A stretch of DNA of 64,000 nt from Auriscalpium vulgare (Eukaryota > Basidiomycota > Agaricomycetes > Russulales > Auriscalpiaceae). The translations under genes were made by a program, and so were the position numbers. Shown here in pieces: positions 53,929 to 63,815 of the stretch (the first letter of the stretch is position 1; the number at the start of each line of letters is the position of its first letter). The stretch covers positions 434,001-498,000 of the forward strand of contig JAHBBC010000014.1 of the NCBI GenBank assembly GCA_019915015.1. Reading direction: 5' to 3'. Below the pieces are notes generated by a model. The model searched no databases, was not told the DNA's origin, and was given only the letters and a program-made list of their open reading frames with translations.

Positions 53929-54002
53929 TTACCGGTCTCAAACTGAAATGAACTGACTGGTACCGACCGGTATTATTTTTAATGAACCTACAGGGACGCC
54001 TG
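53929..54002 (-). repeat. KDZ terminal inverted repeat, right
   Basis: Read on the minus strand it begins CAGGCGTCCCTGTAGG and ends TTTGAGACCGGTAA, pairing with 26799-26872 without gaps. Confidence 0.93.
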
Positions 54003-55294
54003 GGCACCAACTCGTGCTGGGAGGAGACCGACGTATCGCGGTCCTCAAAGCAGCTCATGACGATGTCGGACACAAAGGCGTCTACGCGACGCGGATGATG
54101 CTGTTGGAGCGTTTCTGGTGGCCATACATGGACGCAGACGTGGCCTGGTGGGTGAGAACGTGCCATATTTGCGAAACCCGACTAGTTCGCCACAGCCTGA
54201 TACCGCCAACGGTGGCAACGCCGGCGAACCTTTTCGCAAAGATGTATGCAGACACCATGCATATGCCAGCAAGCAGCGGATTCAAATACATCGTGCAAGG
54301 ACGCTGCTCCGTAACCCACTATCCAGAGTGGAGAATGCTAAGGGCGGAGACGGCGGACGCCATCGCGAAATGGATTTTTGAAGACGTCTTGTGCCGGTGG
54401 GGCGCCCTGCGAGAAGTGGTCACAGACAACGGCGCACCGTTCGTGTCGGCCTTGGAATCCCTGGCGCATAAGTATGGAGTCCGGCACATTCGAATATCGG
54501 GATATAATTCGCGAGCCAACGGAATAGTCGAGCGGTCTCACTTCGACGTACGTCAAGCGCTGTACAAGGCAGCCGATGGAAATGCTACAAAATGGTCCTC
54601 GGTCGCGTACTCGGTATTCTGGTCGGACAGGATAACGATCAGGCGGAGGATGGGCTGCTCGCCATACTTCGCGGTAACAGGAACGCAGCCGCTAATGCCG
54701 CTGGATATCATCGAGGCTTCATACTTGATGCTGGATATCATCGAGGCTTCATACTTGATGCCTCCGCCCGAGTCTCTACTGTCATCCACAGACCTCATAG
54801 CGCGCAGGGCAATTGCCCTACAAAAGAGAAAAGCGCAGTTAAGGACCATTCACGACAAAGTTTTCGAAGCGCGACGTATCGCGGCGGTAAAATTCGAGCG
54901 TGACCACGAAGCGACGATTCGCGACTACAATTTCAAGAGAGGCGACTTGGTCCTCCTACGGTTCACGCGGTACGAGAAGTCATTAGATCGCAAAATGCTT
55001 CCGCGCTACGATGGACCGTTCGTGGTAATTGGCCGACGGAAAGGGGGACCTTACGTGCTCGTGGACCTTCACGGTGCGCTCTTCAACCGACCGGTCGCGG
55101 AGTTTCGCGTTCTGCCTTACTTCGCGCGAACGAACATTGCGCTGCCAGAGTTGCCGGAATTTCTGGACGTCCCGCAGTCAAGGGTGGACGAACTCCTTCA
55201 TGGAGATAGGCAGGATCACGACGCCATTCATGAAGAGGAAGCAGATGACCCCACCCTGGAAGACAATGACAAGGACAACGAGATCACCGTCTAA
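54003..55294 (+). pseudogene. Gypsy-1 Pol, 3' part (integrase)
   Basis: The continuation of pol after the KDZ insertion is one open frame from the duplicated GGCACCA. It has the integrase zinc region (DDVGHKGVYATRMM, CHIC), catalytic DTMHM, TDNGAPFVSALE and NGIVERSH, then the GPY/F-type segment (YDGPFVVIGRRKGGPYVL) and the acidic end. It is nearly identical to Gypsy-2. An in-frame 30-bp tandem duplication (54701-54730 and 54731-54760) repeats LDIIEASYLM. It has no start of its own, being separated from its upstream half by 27 kb. Confidence 0.9.
54701..54760 (+). repeat. 30-bp in-frame tandem duplication in integrase
   Basis: Two exact copies of a unit starting CTGGATATCATCGAGGCTTC. Gypsy-2 has one copy. 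Confidence 0.93.
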
Positions 55295-55339
55295 GAGGTA
55301 CCGCCCAGCACTACGGCGACTGAGGACAGTCGATATTTC

Positions 55340-55356
55340 AGTTGGGGGGAGGATTA
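55340..55356 (+). promoter_or_regulatory. Gypsy-1 internal polypurine tract
   Basis: CAGTTGGGGGGAGGATTAG about 50 nt after the pol stop, same as in Gypsy-2. From here on the two elements differ strongly. Confidence 0.7.
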
Positions 55357-55754
55357 GACGGAGTTTCGCGTGAAGGGAAGTACGAACGGGGGACAAGACG
55401 ACGTGGTAAACCGAGTTCGCGAACCCTAGCGAAGCTCAAAGCGGACGGACGCCGACAGACGCAATAAGTTTAGGACAAGGCGGGTCTTGGGTCAAATCGG
55501 AGGGAGCGCGCGCAAGTGTGAATCAAGCAAGCGACTTTATTTGGGAGATATCAGGACAGCAAAATCTATGTACACAGCAAAGAAGTAGCGACGGATAGCG
55601 AACAACTATGAACATAGCGATAGCGAACAGATAGCAGGACAGCAAGACGCGGGAACACCCGACCAGGATGCGGCGCACGTCCCTACCTCGAGGCACTAAG
55701 ACCCGCTGCTGTTGAAGCAGTGGGCGCCTCCTTTTGAAGAAACCTCGCGATCGG

Positions 55755-56123
55755 CTAAGCGACGGGCTCGGGGGCAGCGGGACCAGCCGCCGCAGTGGCC
55801 GGAGGCATGCCGACATCCTGGAAGGAGGGGGCGGCGACGGTGGGCGAGGCAGAGCCAGGGGCATGGTCCGGCGCGGGGGGCGCAACAGCGGCGAATGACG
55901 CGAAGGGAGCGGCAGGAGCAACCGGAGGTACCGGGGAAGGGAGGAGAGAAGAAGGGCTGGCGAGGGGTGCGACGTTGGCGCCGGGCAGCGGAAGGGAGGC
56001 GGCGATGATGACGGACGGGGACGGCGCGAGGAGGGGACGCGAGCCTGGCCTGTCTGGCGCGGGAGAAGCAAGGCGTGGAGCGGGAGGAGGAGATGTGCGA
56101 GAGGCGCGCAGAACTGGTGGGGT
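55755..56123 (-). pseudogene. Gypsy-1 antisense gene remnant (gene C tail, gene A fragment)
   Basis: The minus strand encodes a Pro/Ala-rich tail similar to the end of gene C (ASLPLPGANVAPLA, PPVAPAAPFASF, AAPSFQDVG) with a stop at 55755. Identity is clearly lower than in pol. Upstream, 56082-56116 is an exact 35-bp match to 35954-35988 inside gene A, fused to the gene C tail. Beyond 56116-56123 the similarity to Gypsy-2 ends, so a deletion joined A to C and another event removed the rest and the 3' LTR. Confidence 0.75.
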
Positions 56124-56169
56124 AGATCTTCTGACCACAGCAGAGCCCCAGTTGGAAGCTTCCATCCAC

Positions 56170-57958
56170 TATGTGAGTGAGATCAGTATGAGCTCACTAA
56201 TAGAAAATGCATATCTCACGTACGTCATCAAGACTTTTGAGAGATAATCATCAGATGCCTGAATATTGTTGAAATGCAGCTGCTGAAAGCCCACAGAGCC
56301 CTCCATAGTAAGGACAGGGACTGAGATGTGAAATCCACACTTATCCTTGGACAGTATATGGGCCTGTAGAAGGCCTGGAATAATGGAGGAACTGATGAGA
56401 TTTCCAGAGTATTGTTCTATACAAGATATTAGAAGGAGAACTGCAAAATAAAAGAGCACATACCAGGAACAGCTCTGAGAGCATATGCCATCTGCATGAG
56501 ATCAGACTCTATGGCCTTGGTCCTAGGTCCAATGAATAATTGTGCCACTCCCAGAGCAGAGATGACAGTCAAGATGTGAAGGGAAGCTGGACAAGGATGA
56601 ATCACTGGCAGTTCCTCATATGAGCAGGGCTACTTATCAGCTTGAGCCAGATAGATCAATCTTCTCCCTTTTTGCACCCAAAGGCGAAAATTCTGTTCAG
56701 TCCATTTCCCTCCTACAGCGCGGCAAAGGGCCGCCAGATTCTTGATGTCCTTTGTATTGGCAAAGACTGCCTGATGCTTCAAAATGCTGCTAGACAATTA
56801 ATCATAGCAGCCTTGAGAGATGAAACAGCACTGACAAATCCACTTCCACAGCCAGTTCAACATAGACAATGGTGGATCGAAAGGTGATAACCTTCTATGC
56901 CAGCTCCAGACTTTCACATTGATTTCCTAGAGATCTCATCCTGGACAAGTCCAGAACCATGCCACCAGTATCCCCACATGATTGTGTGCTCCAAGATTGA
57001 GCTGGGTTCTCCAGGGGGAGCTTCCCAGAGTGACCTTCTATGAGATCAGAGAGACTCTTCTGGGAAGAGGAGTTAGAGATTCCGCCAAGATGAGACAGGA
57101 GCTGTAGGGTTTTTGCAGTTGGTCTGGGAGGAACTGTGCGTTCCACCCAGACCTGCTCCCTCATCTCCTTCAAGCACAGTGAGATTAATGCCAAAAAATA
57201 GAGACTTCAAAACGTACCATGGCTTCTTCTTCATCCTCGTCAACCTCCATTGCCTCCAGTCCTTCATACTCTGGGATGGCCTCCATGGGAGCCATCACCT
57301 TGTTAGCCTCGCTGCCCCTTTTACAGTCTGAAAGAACAGAGTTGCCGCCTTGGCCACCGCCAGAGCCACTAGGCGCTGGTTTGCCACGCCCTGTGAGAAC
57401 CTGAACATCCAATGAGCATATCTTACCTGCTGTTGGTTGCCAAAGACCGACCAGAGTTTTTTTGCCAGAACACAGTCTCTTATCGGGAGAGCTGCCCTTG
57501 GCAGGAGAGCTGCCTTTGGTCTGCTTGGCCTTCACTCCCTGAGTGAATGTCACAAAGAGAGAGAACCAGCTGGCACACACCTTTCTAGCCCGGACAGCAT
57601 CCAGCCTTTCACTATGCCTGGATGGCTCAGACGCTGGGGATACAGCCTAGCTGGCAAATCAGAGAATGAAAAATGTGTCAGAGCCTGGAGATGCATTTAC
57701 AGCATTTTCAACCATTGATTCTGCAGAGACCACCTGCCCAGTGGGAGAACTGGCAGCAGGGGTCAACCGTTCTCCAGAAGTATCAGGAGAGAAAGGTGTG
57801 GCTCTGGGGGTAGCCAGCTGGTTGACCTTCAGAGCAGGAGTCTGTTGTCTAGAGAGCTCATTGTAAAGAGCTGCCCACTCTGGCTCTTGTGGATACAGAG
57901 CCAAGAGTTCTGGGGCCCTGCCCAAGAGGAACAAAGCAAGCTTAGAGCTGATGTTCAT
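56170..57958 (-). CDS. Possible multi-exon hypothetical gene in an AT-richer island
   Basis: A start near 57958 (MNISSKLALFLLGRAPELL) opens a plausible exon (EPEWAALYNELSRQQTPALK). Candidate introns with fungal-like signals follow, at about 57585-57545 (GTGTGT..CTCAG), 57425-57390 (GTAAGA..CACAG) and 57220-57160 (GTACGT..). They link basic (GVKAKQTKGSSPAKG), Gly-rich and acidic (EAMEVDEDEEEAM) pieces, and then EMREQVWVERTVPPRPTAK. The frame could not be followed with certainty below 57050. Base composition is more AT-rich than the neighbours. No family is recognised. Confidence 0.35.
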
Positions 57959-58077
57959 TTTGAAGAGTCTGAGAAGGGAGGGAGGTGAGGGAGGAAGGCA
58001 AGAGCTGGCCAGCAGTGACTTGTCAGATTTGACAGCGGCGCATCAAACTCAGTGCGAGAAATGACATGGTGTTTTCT

Positions 58078-58405
58078 TCCCTTGGTCAATATTCTTGTAA
58101 ATAATACCATACATTTGCCCCTACTGGGGACACCCATTGCATTATTTACAAGATTTTTGAGCGTGGGAAAAATGACATGGGGGACCACGAAGGTGGCTTA
58201 TTTTGTTTTGATGCCCAGCCCTCATGTCTCCTCCGTTTCAGACGCGAGTGGGCCCATTCTGACGGTGAAGGACAGGGAGATCCATGGCATTATTTTCAGG
58301 ATTGTTGGGCGATTGATACATTTGTAAATAATAACATGGCAGTCGCATCCTTTACTGCCCCCTGGTGCTTTTTCCCTTGGTCAATATTTCTGTAAATATT
58401 ACTAT
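58078..58405. repeat. Repeated CCCTTGGTCAATATTCTTGTAAATAAT motif cluster
   Basis: CCCTTGGTCAATATT followed by a TGTAAATA block occurs near 58078 and 58374. An inverted relative (ATTATTTACAAGA) is near 58140 and a shorter TTTGTAAATAATA near 58320. This looks like terminal parts of small inverted-repeat elements. Confidence 0.6.
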
Positions 58406-58561
58406 TCGTTTCCCCTTCCTGTATCTTCAAAATGAATCCACTTGCGGCCAAATCCGTAGAGGCTTGACCTCAGGATTATTTAAACAATGAATGCAGTCTC
58501 CCTGCTGCCCCCTCCGTTTTGTGCTGTGTATCTCCATCCCTGCTCCATTGCTCCCTACTTA

Positions 58562-58614
58562 ATCTTTGCCCCCCGGACGCAGGGAATTCCCTGCGCCTGC
58601 AGACCAGAGATTGA
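58562..58614. repeat. Inverted repeat (AATCT...AGATT) copy 1
   Basis: The centre is the perfect palindrome CGCAGGGAATTCCCTGCG, flanked by AATCTTTGCC and CCAGAGATT. The design resembles 59692-59744. Confidence 0.65.
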
Positions 58615-58639
58615 GCACGGGAGGTGGGTGCCGGGCGTC

Positions 58640-59125
58640 GGGGCGACGTGGGGTGCAGGGCGTCGGCGGGCGGTCAGGCGATGGTGGCGGTGTGCTGGCG
58701 GCGTGGCGGGAGCGCAGGCGCCGTGGGGACGTGGCGTGCGACGTGCAGCAGGTGGCGTGCAGCGTGCAGTGTGCACGGGCAGCGTGCAGCGCCTGCGCTC
58801 CCGCGGGGACATGGCGTGCGGCGTGCAGCGGGCGGCGGGCGCGTGCGGCGTGCGGCGTGCGACGGGCGGCGGGCGGCGGGCGACGGGCGGCGGGCGGCGG
58901 GCGGCGGGCGACGGGCGACGGGTGGCATGCGGTTGGCGGGTGGTCGGGCGATGGGCGGCGTGCGGTTGGCGGGCGGTCGGGAGATGGGCGCGGGCAGTGG
59001 GCGCGGGCAGTGGGCGGCGTGGGCGGGCGGTCGGGCGATGGGCGCGGGCAGTGGGCGGCGTGCGGGGGTCGTGGGCGGCGTGCAGGGGTCGTTGGCGGCG
59101 TGCAGGGGATGTGGGCGGCGTGACT
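58640..59125 (+). repeat. G-rich minisatellite-like low-complexity tract
   Basis: Short units such as GGCGGGCGACGG, GGCGTGCGG and GGGCGCGGGCAGT recur irregularly. The long open frames across it on both strands are a composition effect. Confidence 0.8.
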
Positions 59126-59416
59126 CACCTCCGTCGAGCCCTCCCTTTCCTCCCCTTCCTCCTCCTCCTGCTCCTCCTCCCCTGCCCACCCTCCGTTCGC
59201 CCTCGAGCGCGCGCGGCGCGGCACGGTGACATGGCGCGGCGGCGCGACACGTCGTCGTCTTGCGTCGTGCGTCTTGTGTGTTCGAGGGCGGTGACGTGGC
59301 AGACCGCAGCCCGCGCTGCCACGTCACGCTCGCAGTTTGGCAGGGCGGCGGGGGATGGAGGGAGGCGAGAGAGCCCGGCGAGGGCACGAGAGAGTGGTGG
59401 AGGGAGCATGGGAGGT

Positions 59417-59461
59417 CAGCCACAAGCGCGAACCAACACTGTTGGTTCGCGCTTGTGGCTG
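59417..59461. repeat. 45-nt perfect palindrome
   Basis: Arms of 22 nt (CAGCCACAAGCGCGAACCAA and CA) pair perfectly around one base. It is similar in design to the palindrome at 20464. Confidence 0.92.
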
Positions 59462-59691
59462 AGCGATGTCACGTGTGACGCACAACTCCACGCTCGCCCA
59501 CGTCGCCAGCCTCGCACGTCGCCCGCCAACGCCAGCCCGCCCTCGCCACTGTCCCCCACAGCTCGTCAGCGTCGCCCATGTCCCGCGCATGCTCGCCACC
59601 ATCGCCATCTTCGCCCATGTCCTGCCACGTGACGCCTCGTAGCCAGCGCATGCCGCTGATCGCTCACCCACATCTCCCACTGCCCCGCTTT

Positions 59692-59744
59692 GTCAATCTC
59701 TGGTCCATGGGTGCAAGGCATTCCTTGCACCTTGGGGTCAGAGA
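59692..59744. repeat. Inverted repeat (AATCT...AGATT) copy 2
   Basis: AATCTCTGGTCC...TGCAAGGCATTCCTTGCA...GGGGTCAGAGATT forms an imperfect hairpin comparable to 58562-58614. The two may bound one 1.2-kb element. Confidence 0.6.
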
Positions 59745-59866
59745 TTTATGTGGCAGGGAGCAGGCTTGCTGGTCGGCGTGCCGCTGGGGGTCATGAGTAG
59801 GGGAACTAAGTGAAGGGCAGGGGGAAAAGGAAGAAAGACGGAATACAGACATATCCCCACGTAGAC

Positions 59867-60149
59867 AGGGCCCCGAGGCAGAACAGAGGTACCCCTCAGT
59901 CTGGCTATGGGGAAGACGCTACCGCGTTACCCTGCTACTGAGTGAATATATGTGAGAGGATGGTGAGAGGAGCATGTATGCGCCTACAGACAGGGCGCCG
60001 AGGCAGAACAGAGGTACCCCTCAGTCTGGCTACGGGGAGGCGCTACCGCACCGCCCTGCTGCTTCCCCCATGTCAACAGGTCCCCGAGGCAGGACAGAGG
60101 TACCCCTCTGCCTGGCTACGGGGGTTGCACTACCGTGCGCCCTGCTGGT
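59867..60149 (+). repeat. Three copies of an approximately 72-bp repeat
   Basis: Units at about 59867-59938, 59992-60062 and 60079-60149 share CCCCGAGGCAGAACAGAGGT, ACCCCTC, TCTGGCTA and a C(T/A)ACCG...GCCCTGCT end. Spacing is uneven. Confidence 0.8.
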
Positions 60150-60289
60150 GGGGGAAACGCGAGACATGAAGAAAGTGTGCAGCGCAAGCAAAACGAACAC
60201 GACACAAATATACACAAACAACACAAACAACGTGTTAATTTTACAGCAGCGCCTCTGGCACTGTTGTTCCTTCTCTCTTGCCCTTCATC

Positions 60290-61215
60290 ATGGACCTTAC
60301 AGGCTACAACTTATTCCCTCCCCTAAGCCCTGTGCCCCCTGAGAGCCCTGTGCCCCCCGTGAGCCCAGTGCAGGCTGAGAGCCCTGTGCCTGACCTTCCA
60401 GCCCGTGAAACCCGGGCGTCAAAACGCAGGGCTGCAAAGGCTTCCAATGTAAGTCCTTGTCCTCTTGTCAAGGCACACACTGAAGAAAAATCACAAATAT
60501 TATGCAGGATGGTGCAGCTGCTAAGAGCACTTCACCGGCTGCAGGTAAATCAGCTAAGACGAGAAAAAATCGTGGGAAAGCAACATTCTCACCGGAAGGC
60601 TTGATGCTAAATTATGCCGTAGGACATAACAGTCACCACAGCGGCTGTAGGGGATGCTAGCCGTCGTTCAGCTTCTGAGGCTGGGCCTGAGGAAACCAAT
60701 GCCACCTCACCTGCCCCAGTCAGACGAACTAAAATGACGGCGCGCAAGACGACGGGAGCTTCTGCTCCACGTAAGAAGATTGGGTCCTCCAGTGCCCCTT
60801 TGGAGGGCGCAGACAAGGTATGTGCATCATTTAGGCTGGCAGGGTTCCTCCTCAACCAGACCACAGGATATCATCATGATCGATGCAGCGGCCGTGAAAG
60901 CCAAAAGCAGCGATATTCATGATAATGTTTGTCTCCTGTCTATGCTGTGTAGATTGATATATACTGATATGTCCCATGCAGTGGTGCGCTCTCTGCCAAA
61001 ATGGAAGAGACCTCTTGGCGCTCTGTTCCCTTTGCCCTCGCGTCATATGCGAGAAATGTGTCAAGGTCCCTGAGGACAAGCTCCTTATGGAGGATGGGCC
61101 AAGCTTCATCTGCCCTCATTGCCATATCACCAGGAAAGAGAAAGATGCTGAAGGGAAACTCAAGAGCCTGAAATTTGAGGCATACACTGTGAGCTGGGAG
61201 GGCTCTAGTTGCTAA
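60290..61215 (+). CDS. PHD-like zinc-finger protein, spliced
   Basis: The start is the ATG at 60290 (MDLTGYNLFPPLSPVPP), with repeated SPVPP motifs. The first intron is 60449-60507 (GTAAGT..TGCAG). The next exon is basic (KSAKTRKNRGKATFSPEG), and the frame must change between about 60600 and 60640, through an unseen intron or a frameshift. An Ala/Thr/Lys-rich part (KMTARKTTGASAPRKK) ends at a GTATGT donor near 60818, with the acceptor CATGCAG near 60980. The last exon begins WCALCQNGRDLLALCSLC, continues VICEKCV and has ICPHC, a C4HC3/PHD-like arrangement. PHD fingers usually read histone tails or bind proteins in the nucleus (family knowledge). The protein is short and may be a fragment captured from a larger chromatin gene. 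Confidence 0.55.
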
Positions 61216-61711
61216 CTACCATGCATTATATATACCAGAAGTGTTGAAAGGATGTTGATCATGTGAATAGCCAATGATATAATTCCTCAACAAGTGTGGG
61301 AAAATGACGCAGTTCAGTCAGGCAGACTGGGATTTTTGCCGGTCAATGAGTCATTGCTTACTAATCCCGGGGATAAAGTACCTGGTTACCCGGTAATTGA
61401 GCAATTTTTAGCTAAGTAGCTCCTGCCCAACGCTTTTCAACACCCTCTCACTTCCAAAGACACTCATGTCTGCAAGTATTTTGTGTTTTGCAAGCTAACC
61501 AGCAACAATATGAACATGTTTTCAATTGTTCTCGAGTCAGCAAAAAATACTGCACAATTTCCATTTTAGGTAAAACTTTCCCACGGGTAGGCCAAACATG
61601 CACCATGACGCATCAACTGGCACTTTCGACTGTGTGCAGGTTTAAATGTGTCATGGTGCACAAACCCGGCTACTACAATACCTGGGCTGAATAATTATAT
61701 TATTAAAAGTT
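61216..61711. other. Intergenic, nothing recognised
   Basis: AT-rich sequence without a supported exon. Confidence 0.4.
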
Positions 61712-61789
61712 GCACAGAGGGGGAATTGAACCTACAACCTCTTGGTTCTTTATATCAATCAATAGTATTGACCACTACACTACAAGGCC
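61712..61789 (-). tRNA. tRNA-like sequence (pseudogene or SINE head)
   Basis: On the minus strand TGTAGTGTAGTGGTC fits a Pol III A box and GGTTCAATTCC fits a B box. They stand at roughly tRNA spacing plus about 10-15 nt, as with an intron. The T stem and acceptor stem pair poorly and I could not assign an anticodon. It is more likely a decayed tRNA or the head of a SINE than a working tRNA. Confidence 0.4.
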
Positions 61790-61902
61790 ATTTAGTTTTG
61801 TAGGATATGTACAGTAGTTGTTGACCTTCTATCTTCTCCTGCCCTACAAGACAGTTTGCTCTTTGCATCAGTTTCTTTCCCCTTCTTTGGTACTTTGGGA
61901 AA

Positions 61903-63204
61903 AGATATATATATATAAAGCTACAATTATTGTGATTTGCAAAATGGATGAGAATCACTGAAAAAAAGAGTTCAGAGGTCTTCGACCTGTGGGCTGCGGC
62001 ACCACCAGGTGCCGTGGCTTCGCTCTTGACTCCGACGCTTACACATTGCCATTGCTTCCCACAACATGTGATGCGTTGTCGCTGTCGTGCTGTTGTGTCA
62101 CGAGACATCAACAACACGTATCTAGCTTCTACTGCGCCTGTGGAGGTGGTTCTGAGCTCAATCGAGATCGTGATGTATACTATCATGACTGATTCACATA
62201 TACATGCAATTCTATGGTGCTACTGTGGATAGAAATTACATACATGTGAAAATGAAATACAACTCTTTTGTCGTGAAATACAGCATCAGATAAAACTCTT
62301 GGGCATCATAGAAATACATGACATCCAAGCCCTTGATTGAGCCCGGAACCGCCTCCATAGGCGTAGTGGAAGCCAAGATACACATTGTCGATGTCGTGTG
62401 GCGCGTCAGCACAACGGTGACGGCGCTGATACGCCTCGCTCTATGCTGCGAGGCGATCATTACAGAATTTTTGCACTTTCATCAAGTCGACAGACACACA
62501 ATTCTGAAGATCGCAGCATCGCACAGCAGTGCTCCAACCACCTGATTAGTTCTTCCAACCGCTCGCAAGATTGGAGTCTTGCAGAGCAGTCACGCAATTG
62601 GAATCATACCTTGAACACCACACTCGCGCCAGCGACGCTGTCGCACGCAGCACACGCAGTCATCCAACCACTTGCTCGTTGTTCGGACTGCCACCACGCG
62701 ACCTCGAGCACAGCACCTCCCACAGCTGTCACAACGCGTCAGAATGCCATCAGACATGTTTACTATTGAGATTATCATAAGAATGTGTGCACGATGCCAC
62801 TCCAGTCACTGTGACATCTGTATTCCTCTGCAGTCGCACCATTGTCCTGTGACCATTGTTCACCTCAGTTCTTGTACTCACACTGCATCGTTCTGATCCC
62901 AATTGTTTTGTATTTTCATCAGCGTCCCGATTATTGCCTCAGGATTCTGACCACCATTCCGGAGCATTCTTACCGGAAGAATGATCACAATGTCACAACA
63001 TTGCAACACTCACCTCCGACCACCTAGTGCATCGGAGCATGTAGGATGTCGAGCTACCACCCATTGATAGAGACAATCCCCAAGCCTAGACTGTCAGCAA
63101 TTTTGCTTGGGTATATTTAATGGCCAAGCCCCTCTCCCCCCTGCCCCTTAAATGATTAAGAGTAATTGTACTGCCATGCTTGCACTGGCCATTTCCCACC
63201 AAGT
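61903..63204 (-). repeat. 1.3-kb dispersed non-coding repeat, copy 2 (inverted)
   Basis: Reverse-complement copy of 9696-11000 with few differences, including the same internal foldback. Flanking sequences do not match. Confidence 0.8.
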
Positions 63205-63815
63205 CAAGCAATGTGCCGGCCCAAAATATACAGTGCTTATCCTAATTGAGCTTATCTTGTGTTATCATTACGTTAGGCCAACTTATTCTTAATCTGTTTC
63301 TCTTATGTTGTACAGACACCTGGTAGTACCTAGAAACAATAGTAAGTAGCTTACCGATGCGAACACTATCTGTAAGCTAACAGGCTAGGTTTGTCTTGTT
63401 TACAGTGACCCGCTGGGTTCCCCAGCGAGGCCCTCCCGTTTAGGAAGGGCCCGCTTACATGATCCCTGGCCCCAGCGGGTACTGCCCCCTCCGCCCCGCG
63501 TCCCTTTCGGCATTGCGGCACAGGGTCCCGTCCCGAGCCCCGCGTCCCGCCCGCCGCCGGCACTTGCCGCCCGCCGTTCCCGCGCCTCGCCGCCGCCGCC
63601 CACAATGACGACGAGGCATTCCCGCGTCCCCCTTGCATGTATCCCCACAATGTATATATGTATGGAATCGTACGAACAATGGGAATACAATGGTGCTCTT
63701 TGTTTTGTATTTGACTGAGGTACTGCTGTTCTATTGCGTCAGCGGAGTACGTACGGTCACGTGCTGTACGACTTGGCGATCAACGCAACGCGCGCCTGTC
63801 CCCTTGCACACAGTC
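63205..63815. other. Intergenic, GC-rich patch near 63420-63600
   Basis: No gene seen. A C-rich block with CCCGCCGCC-type repeats may be promoter-proximal to the next gene. Confidence 0.35.

Larger units (their letters stand above)
26799..54002 (+). mobile_element. KDZ-superfamily DNA transposon carrying a TET/JBP gene and cargo
   Basis: The element is bounded by 74-nt terminal inverted repeats and a 7-bp direct duplication GGCACCA (26792-26798 and 54003-54009) that rejoins the Gypsy-1 pol frame. If the base before is counted, it is an 8-bp duplication with one mismatch. It encodes a CxC2-type KDZ transposase and a TET/JBP dioxygenase on the plus strand, and three spliced genes on the minus strand to the left. 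Gypsy-2 (13,556 bp) sits inside, so the original element was about 13.6 kb. KDZ elements with linked TET/JBP genes are established for basidiomycetes. All five of its genes appear open, so it may be autonomous. Confidence 0.9.
20604..56123 (+). mobile_element. Gypsy-1: Ty3/gypsy retrotransposon, split by KDZ insertion and 3'-truncated
   Basis: A 5' LTR, primer site, gag-protease and the first part of pol occupy 20604-26798. The remaining integrase, internal polypurine tract and a stub of an antisense gene lie at 54003-56123. The break falls within GGCACCA, duplicated on both sides of the 27.2-kb KDZ element, and the intact reference is Gypsy-2 in this window. There is no 3' LTR: the sequence stops matching at about 56123. 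Deletions, insertions and a KDZ insertion make it dead. Confidence 0.93.

Noticed and set aside
58487..59632. Long plus-strand open frame of 381 codons and matching minus-strand frames
   Set aside because: They arise from the G-rich minisatellite; the composition is repetitive Gly/Arg/Ala and there is no domain.
9696..63204. One giant 53-kb transposon bounded by the inverted 1.3-kb repeats
   Set aside because: No target duplication or shared outer ends were seen, and the contents include unrelated older elements; two independent insertions are simpler.
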